64,000 bases of DNA, from positions 558,001-622,000 of the forward strand of contig JAGKQI010000100.1 in NCBI GenBank assembly GCA_018806915.1. Direction: 5' to 3'. This DNA comes from Phytophthora colocasiae. Taxonomy: Eukaryota > Oomycota > Peronosporomycetes > Peronosporales > Peronosporaceae. Both the position numbers and the translations under genes were made by a program. The notes beneath the pieces were generated by a model. It was given only the letters and a program-made list of their open reading frames with translations, was not told where the DNA came from and did no database searches. Positions 32,270 through 42,206 of the stretch are shown in pieces (positions within the stretch are counted from its first letter, which is position 1; each line of letters starts with the position of its first letter).

Positions 32270-35200
32270 GTGGAAACGAGCGAGCAATACGATGTGAACT
32301 TACTCGTGGATACTGGTAAACCGAGCGTAACGATGAGGAGGAACGAGGACGATGAGACGATGACGAATGAGAACGAAGGAACGATGACGAATGAGAACGA
32401 AGTAGCGATGATGAATGGGAACGAAGAAATGAAGATGAATGAGACGATGGACGAGCAGGAGGAGCTGAAGCCCAAAAGTGGTCAATTTGCGAAGTTACTG
32501 AGGGATGCGGTTGAGGAAGACGTTAGAAGAGCAACACTCTATGTGGCGACGACGCGACCCACAATGGCCGCTGTGCGCTTCACGCGCGCCAAACGCGAAG
32601 ATGAGGAACGGGAACGACGAACCATCCGGCGCGCGAAGGGCATCCGCATGAGCGATAATGGAAGATGTGCGACGACGCCCTGCTACTGTACTGAAGTGAC
32701 GGTGAATCTTGCGGAGGCTTCACAACGTCCTGCTGTGTCGGCGGCGGCAGCGGCTGTATCGGTTGAGGAAACATCAAAAGCTGATTGCTCCACAGTAGAA
32801 GCTACGGCCGAATGTAATCAGTCGGCGTCGGAGCAACGACCACCTAAAAGCGATGGGGTCAGCGCCGTCCAGAACGTAGTAGATGGGAGCTCGGATGTAA
32901 TACACGCCGGCAAAAGCGATGGCATGGGTGTCAACATCACTGTTCAACGTCAAGAGCGTAAGCACGCTCGGAAGGCAACAAAAAGAGCGAAGGTGAAGGC
33001 ACGGTTGGTACGGCAGCAACGTGAAGCTCAAGATAGTTCAATCGAACGAGAGCGTGTGGCTACGGCACTACGGACTAAACGGCACGATGATGCACAGGAA
33101 GCAATAAAGGAGCTCCAAGCACGGTGCCAGCGACGACAATTAGACGGAGTGTCCTTGAAACAAATGGAAACCACACGAGTACGCTTGGTGAAACAGCAGC
33201 ATGTGTCCCCAACGGCGTCGGGAACGATGACCGAGGACATTGTGGAATACGTGGGAGCTGATGATGGACTACCAACCTCTGTCATGAGGGTGAATGGAGT
33301 ACAACGACGAGTGAAATTTGATAGTGGAGCGCGATACACTGTTGCGGGTACCGACTGAATGCTTTACGGCGACAAGATCTCCAACAAGGCTGCTATCGAC
33401 TACGTTGAGGGCATCGGAGGTTTTCTGCTAGATGTGGTTGGTGTGTGGCGATTTAATTTCGAGACGGTGTTTGGTGAAAAGCTGACGGTAGATGCGGGCA
33501 TCATATCGGGCTGTGAGGAGGAATTTCTGCTGGGAGTAGACTTTATGCAAGCGCGAGGAGCCACAATGGATTTCAATAGACAGGAAGTGCGCTATGCGGA
33601 TGCAGACCGAGCCGTGGTGATTCCCTTTAGGACATACGACAGCGAGAATGGAGCAAAGATAGCGGCTGTACGCATGGTACGAAGGACGGCGCTGGAGGGT
33701 AACACGGTGACACCGGTAGCAGTCTCAGTGTCAGCAGAAGACGGAGAACGAGGCCTTTTCATACCTACGAGGCACATTGGATCTGTGTTGTTAGCTGCGA
33801 CGGTGACTACGGCACGGAATGGACAAGCGTGGGTTCCTGCCATTAACACTAACGCCAAGTCAATGAAAATACCGAACAAAAAAGAGTTAGGTACATGGAT
33901 ACCTGTAGACGACGATATGGAGATCCTCGATACAGACGGCCAATTGGATACTGCGCAAGTGAAGACCTGGTTGGATACACTTGGAGACACTGAGACGCCC
34001 TTACCGGATGAAGCGGACGTGGATATAGGTAGCCAGGAGCCGAAAACACGCCAGTTGGTATTCAAGCTGCTGCGCGCGTACCGTTCACTGACGGAAAACG
34101 CGAATGAATGTCCTCCCACTACCTCCTTAGATGTGCACCATCACATCGATACTGGAGATGCTTCCCCAATTATGCTCAAAAGAAGACGACAGGCTCAGAC
34201 GGACGACGGAATTATCAACAGCAACGTAGAGAAGATGTTGCGCGCCGGGGTGATAGAAGAAGGAAACGGAGGTTGGGGATTCCCAGTCGTGCTTGTCCGC
34301 AAGAAGGACGGCGAGGTCCGCTTCTGTGTGGATTACAGAGCACTCAACAAGATTACTAAAAAGGATGTTTATCCACTGCCGCGGATAGACGAGACTCTCG
34401 AGGCGCTGGGAGGCGCATTGTTGTTCACGACACTGGACCTACGAGCAGGATACTGGCAGATCCTGGTAGCTCCGGAAGATCGCGATAAAACCGCTTTCAC
34501 CACCAAGAAAGGATTGTATCGATTTGTACGGATGCCCTTTGGGTTAACGAACGCCCCATCGACGTTCCAAAGGCTAATGAACGGAGTATTAAGAGGTCTG
34601 ACTTGGTCTACCTGCCTTGTATATCTTGATGATATCGTGGTGTTTACGCGAGGAGGAATCGAGCGGCATATTGTGGAGTTGGCAGCGGTGTTAGAGCGTC
34701 TTCAACGCGCAGGTCTGACACTGAAGCTTAAGAAGTGCAAGTTCGCAACCCAGACGATGGAGTACTTGGGACACGAACTCAGTAGCGAAGGGGTGCGACC
34801 TTTGGATCGTATTGTTACCGCAGTACGGGAGTTTCCGACACCAACCGACGCTGTGGAAGCCAAGCGATTCGCCCACCTTGCCGGCTACTACCGACGATTT
34901 GTTAGCGGGTTCGGTACGATCATGGCACCAATCACGAAATTACTACGGAAGGGCGTTGTATGGGAATGGGGAGAGGCGCAGAAGGCTGCGTTTGACGACG
35001 TGAAGGCCTTGTTGACGGCGAAGCCACTACTGGTGTATCCAGACTTCCGGCTTCCATTCCGTTTAGCGACAGATGCGAGCAAGACAGGCCTCGGGGCATG
35101 TCTGATGCAGGATCAGGGCGTTGGGTGGCAACCAATCGCGTTTGCCAGCAAGGTGAACAGTGTAACAGAGAGCGAGTACGGGATTACTGAACTTGAGTGC

Positions 35201-35430
35201 TTTGCTGTAGTATGGGCCATTAAGCTCTTTCGCCCGTACTTGTATGGCCGCCGATTCGAGATTATTACGGACCACGCGGCACTAAAGTGGCTCATGACCA
35301 GTCCCAATTTGACAGGAAACTGCATCGATGGGCTCTTACGCTGCAAGAATTTGATTTCGAGATAAAGTACAGGCCCGGTAACACGAACGTGGTTGCTGAT
35401 GCGCTGTCTCGAGCGCCTGTTGTGGGTAAA
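32270..35430 (+). pseudogene. Protease-RT-RNase H of element 1, frame-broken
   Basis: Up to 33358 a repetitive charged linker leads to the protease active site [12 protein letters not shown], followed at 33356-33358 by TGA. The frame continues unchanged after it, so this is a single in-frame stop. Reverse transcriptase follows (FCVDYRALNKITKKDVYPLP, FTTLDLRAGYWQI, VRMPFGLTNAPSTFQ), with the catalytic YLDD at 34622-34633. RNase H follows (ATDASKTGLGACL, ELECFAVVWAI, ITDHAALKWLM). Near 35320 one base appears lost and the frame moves to FEIKYRPGNTNVVADALSR. Confidence 0.9.
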
Positions 35431-37948
35431 TCGCGAGCGGCGATAGGGCGTCGTAGAAGGTCAAGGCGAAGGGGAGTGAGTCACCAGGACACATTAGTCA
35501 CAAGAGCGGAACCTCCGGTGAGTATGGAGACAACCACAGGCAATGATGTAGATCGAGAACCTCAGAATACGGAAGCGAAGGTGTCAGGGACTGGCGTGCA
35601 CGAGGTCATAGAGCAGATGCAGGTGGAGAATGAGGTTATGGCAGTGCAATCACCACTAACAGCGTCTGGTGATGAGCGTCCTTCAAGGAATAGTCGATCG
35701 AATAAACCAGCCAAATCCAGGGCGACCAGTGAAGCGACACGCCCATTGACGAGAGGGCTAAACGGCGTATGGAAGCCGAAGCGGAGATGGAAAGCAGAGC
35801 AACTGAAGAAACGGCGGCGACGGAAGTACCAGTACACTACGACATTTTTGGCGACGATGCCCTACACGCAGGAACGTACAAGTGGAGGGGGCGGGAGACC
35901 CAGAGCAGCGACGGCTGACAACCGGACAACGGCTCCGGACACGACTACTATGGATACAACAGTGGCAGGCACGGCGAAAACAAAGCAGCAGAAGACTGTT
36001 ACTTGGGCGGATAGTGTAACCGGTGGTGCAGAGGACACCGCGGTGAAGCATACAAATCTACCTACCGACACTCACGCGACGCAGAAGAACCACACGGAGG
36101 AAGGAAGAGCGGCTGAGGCAGGTCACAGAAGCGATATGGTACAGGAGAAGCCAATCCGCCTTTGGTGGTACCAACGTACAACGCCAGGTGATGGAACGAG
36201 AAGGGGCAGTGGTGCAACAGTCAGAGTCGGTCACTACGCAAAACGAGGGGCGAGAAGCAGCGGCCGAAGCTGCGCGAGAGCAACGAGCGAAGCAACCAAC
36301 GCTGCAGCTAACGGACGCGGAGATAATGGACGCACAGGCAAAGAGCGGTATGGTGCAGCGTATGTTACGATCAGGCACGCACCAAGGTCGGCCGATTCGT
36401 AAAATTTACGGCTTGGTAGTAATCGTGACGTCGGATCAACGACGAATTATACTACCGCCAGCTCTCTGGGCGACAGTATTTAAAGAATGTCATGATAGTG
36501 TGTGGGCCGGGCATCTCAGGAGCGCTCACACGTACGCGAGGATCGCACAGCTTTATTGGTGGCCGAATTTACAAGATGAAGTACGACGTTGGGTACTCGG
36601 ATGCCAAGAGTGTGGCAGCCGGAAAGCACGTCCGCGGGAAGTGGTGCCACCACTAAGAAGTTTACGCGGAGGCGATGTTGGCGATAGGTGGGCATTAGAT
36701 ATTGCGGGTCCGCTACCGAGTACTGACGGCGGAGTACGATATGTGATCGCTGCTGTTGAATACGTAACCCGCTACGCAGTGGCTATCGCGGTTAAGGAAC
36801 ACACGGCCGAGAGCATCGCGGCATTTTTGATGAAGCAAGTGGTATTACGCTTTGGACCATTTAGAGAAATTCTAACGGACGGTGCCCCTGAGCTGGTGGG
36901 AAAGGTGATCGAGGAGCTGGTAATACTTCTTCAAGCGCAGCAGACCAATCCCGTTCCCTATCGACCACAAATGATTGGCTTAGTCGAACGATTCCACCGG
37001 ACGTGGAAGGATTGCGTCGCAACTTACATGAGTGACGAGGCCCAAAGAGACTGGGATACGTGGGTCGATTACGCCGTGTATGCATACAATTCGGGGCGCC
37101 ACTCGACTGTATTGATTTCCCCGAATGAACTTATGATGGGTCGACGATTACGAGCCCCAAACAAATTACTACGAGCAACAAGAGTTACGGAAGCCGGTGA
37201 CTTAGTGAAACATCATCAACGACTACTGAGTACATTAAAGGAGGAGCATAGGTGTGCTGAGCAAGCTAGCGCCCGAGAACAACGACGCCAGGCTCGATAC
37301 TACAACAAGAAAGTGCGGAAGAAGAGCGACTTCGGACCGGGAGATCGCGTGTGGATGTTCCGACCTCCACGGGGTCCGAAGGCTTCCAAGTTTGTTCACC
37401 AATGGCTGGGTCCGTTGAGAATCGTGGAGTCAGCAGGATACGAAAACTTCCTGGTGGAACGTGAAGACGACGGTGAGAACCACGAGCAATTTATAGCGCA
37501 CGTTTCATTTTTGGTAACGTACCGGCGACCAGCCATTCTCCTCGAGGCCGTAGGCCGAGATTTGCAAGAACACCTGGAGTATGAAAGCGCGGACCGACGG
37601 GAAGAAGATGTCGAGACGGCAACTTCATCTGTACGACCAACGGCGGCTACGATTAATACAGCCTATGCGCGACGCGGTACGAAGCGAACTTCAGCAACAA
37701 TGGCAGACGCGAGTTCATCCGACCCAACGAGTGAGCCGCTGGTGGAAGTGCGACGCCGACGCAGGAGAAACAAGGCCGGACAGTATGTCCTGGAGTACTT
37801 GCTACGACCAAGGCGAGAAGATTTGCAACAACAACAAGACAATGGTACATGCGACGGTGACGGGAGATGGGTTTCCATCACTGAGTACGAAAAGCTCTTC
37901 AACAGCGGAAAGGTCGTGGAAGACCTTGGAGTGGATGGAGGCGTGTAA
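35431..37948 (+). pseudogene. Integrase region of element 1
   Basis: A variable linker precedes the HHCC zinc finger (H-x-H ... CQECGSRK, about 36489-36630). The catalytic core follows with ALDIAGPLPS, ILTDGAPELVG and GLVERFHRTWKD giving D, D and E. A GPY-like C-terminal segment (PGDRVWMFRPP ... WLGPLRIVE) comes next. A frame change lies between 36190 and 36400. The TAA stop at 37946-37948 falls inside the first bases of the 3' LTR. Integrase inserts the cDNA into the genome. Confidence 0.88.
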
Positions 37949-38578
37949 CAAGTGGACTTCTGGATCAACACAAGGTCTGAGCTGCTCATTTGATAGACGA
38001 GTGATGTGCGGAGCGGTCTGTGACTTTGACCTCCACGGACTTCCATGATGACCAATGAGAAGGACGCCAGCGAACGAGCTCGGCGGATATCCAATGAAAC
38101 TGGCGGTCCTGGGCAGCAGCACGTGGCTTTTATCCGCGAAGATCCAGACTTCACTTTGAAAGAAACCGCGTGGAGCACAAGTGGCCCACACGCAACGCAG
38201 CCGAGTGACCAAGTACGGACGGAGAAGAACCAGTTGGGTCCGCAGGCGGCAGACTTCGTGGACAGCCAGCAGCGAACACGTGGGTTCGGTTGGTTTGGTC
38301 CAGAAGCGATTTCTGTGGGACCTGGGGAGCAGCAGGTGACGCTGCGGAAGCACGAGGACCAGAGCACAAGTAAGGAAGAGTAGGCTTTCTATACGTTTTC
38401 TTAATACAAATAGGCAGTTCGTGGCGCAACAGACACGAACGGGCCGGCGCGGTGAACCGAGCCTGAAGTGAGTTGAAGTAAAGAGTGCTCATCAGCACCC
38501 GATCTCTGGAAGACCACCCGGCACAGTACACGGCTAACGACCCGCTGGCAGGCAGCGAGAAGAGCCCAACCTGTTACA
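37944..38578 (+). repeat. 3' LTR of element 1
   Basis: 635 bp. By eye it differs from the 5' LTR by one missing C (CTCCACGG against CTCCCACGG) and two A-to-G changes, near 38346 and 38558. Confidence 0.93.
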
Positions 38579-38860
38579 GAACCTTAACGCACTATCGAAA
38601 GGAAGAAGACGAAGTTTAGAGATAATTCGTTGTGCCAGAAACAATAAATTGGCCTTGCACGCGTTCGTGAAAGACCATCGGGGCGACCAGTTCAGGAATT
38701 CGTGGAGTTTTGTCACGATGTGTGGGAGGCGGAGCACCTCCGGGCCTTTGCAGCATACTGCAGCTATGCAGACTAGGGACGGGATCTCGTCCGCCTCAGT
38801 GCAATCGAACGAGGGTGTTGGGGCACGGACTTGGCGGAGCTCAATGTATCGACTCGGCAT
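38579..38860 (-). pseudogene. Ankyrin gene ANK9, 5' end
   Basis: The likely start is ATG at 38860 (MPSRYIELRQVRAPT). The family signature appears as CIAAVCCKGPEVLRLPHIVT and KLHEFLNWSPRWSFTNACK. The gene is cut at 38579 by element 1 and resumes at 29083. Confidence 0.85.
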
Positions 38861-38908
38861 GACTTCGAGGATACATGATCCATGAATTTGTGACATATAG
38901 TCCATCAA

Positions 38909-39986
38909 TTTGTGTCATGGATACACCATAACCTATTGGTTTTTTTCGCGTCGGAATCCGATCGAAATGTTCTGGTGTGTCTGGTAGATGTAAGCAAGAA
39001 GACGGGGCTGCGCGTACAGCGCGACCAGGATACAAAATAAGGGGACCAAATCACAAGAATATACAAAATGAGGGGACCAAATCACATTTCTCAGGGCCAA
39101 TCAGATTTCAGAAATATACGGTAAGCACTTTGAAGGTTTCCGCTGGCCAATCAGAACACTGAACTTGCATACAGCCTGACAGCATGCTGTTGGGGTCCCC
39201 TCTTCCCCAACTTAGGGAAGCTCGGACTTCCAGGATGGCTACAATCAATGGGTAGACTACTTTGTTACAAGGATTCCACTAGATGCTGTGTTTACCTAAG
39301 TACATCCTGTGCCTCCGTGTATCAAACGTCTGTCTTGTGTTCTCTGAATTACTGTATTTCAAACAGATGCATGTGCTAGCCCCACTTTTTAGGAGTCGAA
39401 CATTGCCGAAAGGGAGGTATTAGATACCAACAAGTTGTTGGCATGTTGAAGTGGCAATCGTGTTGAAGCCGAACGAGCAGTTCCAGCGATTGCAATCGAT
39501 CGCATGGACCTTTACTCCTCTCGTATTTGATACTCTTCGACAGCGGCTCTCTTCATTATGGAGTCCATACACGATCGTGTTCATGCCAGCAGTTTTTTTT
39601 AAAGACACCACACCATCTCGTCCGTGCCTACAGCTTGCAGCATCTCGCCAGCAGGTCTTGCTCAATCTTGCCTGGTATTGACACATGCGCTGGAGACGAC
39701 TACCGTATCTAGAGAGATAGGATACCCTTGAAAAAGCCAAATGCAACGTTGTCCGCGTTCAACTTGGCCGTCGTCGCTCGCTACCCGATCAATCCATTAC
39801 TGCTTCCCCTCTACACCACTTGGTAAGACGCTTGCCCTCCCACTCTACATTTGCGTTGTGGGACCTTGTCGACCTCCCCAACAAACTTGAGCTCAAATCA
39901 AACCTTCGTTCTCGTCCACAAACTCATACAAGTGAGAATTGGCAAGGCTTCTGAGTTACATGCACTAAGCATGATGCACATGTGTA
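38909..39986. other. Non-coding spacer with a 31-bp direct repeat
   Basis: No credible gene is seen. At 39030 and 39061 a unit beginning ATACAAAATRAGGGGACC occurs twice in tandem. Two GGCCAATCAGA blocks (near 39091 and 39144) resemble CCAAT boxes, but no gene start follows nearby. Confidence 0.5.
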
Positions 39987-41619
39987 TAGACAACGACACA
40001 AATACCCGGGCAACACAAAACCCGGGAACACGAGAAAATGCATTTATTTTGACCAATCCAATTGCTAGAAAAACACTATACATTACGAACCTTGAAAATG
40101 TAAAAATTGGATGGCCAGCAGCTAAAACGCCGGGGCACCGGCCAGTCCTACCACTGTATAAAATGCCGCGGAAGCAACACAGCTACACCGTAAAAGTGAA
40201 GCAGGAGGCGCTGGAATCCATCGAGCGGATCGGCTTGACCGCAACGGTCGCCGAGCTCGGGTACCCCCATGGGACCGTGGACGGGTGGTGGCGGGCGCGT
40301 GACAAACTCCGGGCGTACATGGGAAACAAGTTGTCTAAGACGACAAAAGGGCAGGGGCGCAAGGAAAGCTTTCCGTTCACCCCAGCCCTTGTCACCTTCA
40401 TGAAGGACACTCGCCGAGACGAAGAGGTAAGTTTTATCAGTCTTTACAATTGTTGAATTATTTATAACGTAAATGTCTATGTAGTGGCTTACTACGTCCA
40501 TAATGATAGGTTTTATAGAAGAGAACTTTGAAGAATGGCTAGAACAATATGAAGAAGGAAAGACGTCACCACAGAGCTGTCGAAAAGCGCTGGAGAGACT
40601 ACTGCAGAGAACAGCAAAACGGTAAATCACTTGTCTCAGTACATTTACAATTATATTAATACTAAAAATGCTCTGTATTGTCATTATGTACTGTTTTAAG
40701 TTATGGGTTTTCGACACAAAAAGCTCAAGAAACGAAGTTGCCGTGCTTGGATCTATCACAGATCAAGCAGGACTTTGCTATTGAGTTTTGGTCTGTCTAC
40801 AGCTCCTACTCACCATCCGAAATATACAATATGGACGAAACTGCAATTAATTTCGACATGCCGCCTGTAAGAATCTGGGGCGTCAAAGGGAGAAGAGGGT
40901 CGGCAAAGGTCAAAGACCTCACGAAGCACTGCGGACGTATGACAGCAGTCCTGACAATACGAGCTGATGGTTTGTATACTTGGTTTTTGTATATCTATTT
41001 AATTTTTAATAATATTTATTGTTTTAGGAAAAAAACTCCCTATTCTTTTCATTTTGAGAGGAAAGTTGGGTGGCACGATTGATACCAAGGAGATCCGTAC
41101 TCTTCCAAAAGGACACTTTTACACGGTACAAGAGGCTGGGTGGATGGATGCGGCAGGATGGCAATTTTATAATAAAAACCTCCTAAAGTATGAAATTGAT
41201 GGCCCAGCCGTGCTTCTTGTGGACAACTTTGAGAGCCATGTGTCCGAGCAAGGTGTGCGAGTTGCCGCGGAAGAGTCCTGCGCTACTGTGGTCCCTTTAC
41301 CCCCCAAAAGCACTTCTGTTTGCCAGCCACTGGACGTCGGGGTAATGGGACCACTAAAAGCACGGATTAGAGGTTGCTTTACTTCTACAAAGAGCCTCTC
41401 TGCTCCTGAAAAACGTCTTAAAGCTATCAAGGATACAATCAAGGCGTGGGAAGAGTTTTCGGACGAGCTAGTAATTCGTAGCTTCCAGACAGCTATTCCT
41501 AGGGTTGAATCAATGACAGTTTAATAAATGGATTTTTTATACTTTCCTTGAACTCTGTATTACCCAATCAGCGCATTGTACTGTGGCCTGTTTGGCCCGT
41601 GTTTTTGTGTCGTTGTCTG
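39987..41619 (+). mobile_element. Second pogo/Tc1-type transposon
   Basis: 1633 bp. The inverted ends share AGACAACGACACAAA (left from 39988, right end at 41619), extending with few mismatches over about 27 bp to CGGG. TA stands at both edges (39985-39986 and 41620-41621). It encloses one intron-containing transposase gene. Confidence 0.85.
40163..41524 (+). CDS. Pogo-like transposase with three introns
   Basis: Proposed exons are 40163-40426, 40485-40621, 40701-40969 and 41028-41524 (388 aa); all introns are GT-AG and 58-79 bp. The summed length is a multiple of three with no stop. The N-terminus is an HTH (MPRKQHSYTVKVKQEALESI ... GTVDGWWRARDKL). The DDE_1 core shows IYNMDETAINFDMP, LLVDNFESHVSEQ and VCQPLDVGVMGPLK as acidic positions. 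A TATA-like TGTATAAA stands just before the ATG. It is shorter than the 568-aa relative at 10974-12680. The splice sites are my reading and untested. The gene appears intact. Confidence 0.87.
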
Positions 41620-42206
41620 TACTTCGAAGTATTTGTAGTGCGAAAGGCTTCCCATTGCTACTGCTATGAACTGTGCAATCGATCTAGTGTGGTCAAGTGG
41701 AAGATCGAATCGATCCGAAATCTCGTTCTCGTCTCCTCTAATTTGCCTGTCCACTACGAACGGAGCCACAAAACGGTAGAAGACGAAGCAGTGGGAAGTG
41801 AGGCATGGAGTGGAGCGCTTTATGGCTCGCAGCGCAGTGTACCACATGTCGGCAGAGGCGAGCCAAATGCTGTCGCGTTGAAACACCTGCAACATTTTAT
41901 ACATCTCTCTCTCCAATTCAGCTTTGATACATTTATAAATCAGTTATCACATCCAACTACAACCCCAAGTCAATTAACTATTAAACCAACATCTAATAAA
42001 AACAATACCCATTTACCACTACATTAACTTCAAAGGTATCACATATCAAAGGTGGATGACAGCGCTGACTTCATTGAATTCTTGCCGTCCTTTCTTGTCC
42101 CCATACATAATACATGTTTGGTTTCGGGTAGGATTCATCCAGTAGCTCCTCAATCTGCCACTTGCCTTCACGCCCCACCTCGCACTCCTCTCTGTTTCTT
42201 GTTGCA

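Larger units (their letters stand above)
29084..38578 (+). mobile_element. Ty3/gypsy LTR retrotransposon (element 1)
   Basis: 9495 bp. The LTRs begin TGTAACA and end TGTTACA, and GAAC is duplicated at both edges (29080-29083 and 38579-38582). The interior holds Gag with two zinc knuckles, aspartic protease, reverse transcriptase, RNase H and integrase in Ty3/gypsy order. No chromodomain is evident. The two LTRs differ by about two substitutions and one 1-bp indel, so the insertion is young, yet the coding region carries several frame breaks. The insertion splits ANK9. Confidence 0.94.

Noticed and set aside
39420..39750. Possible small gene in either strand near 39420-39750
   Set aside because: Only short frames without motif, start context or relatives in the window.
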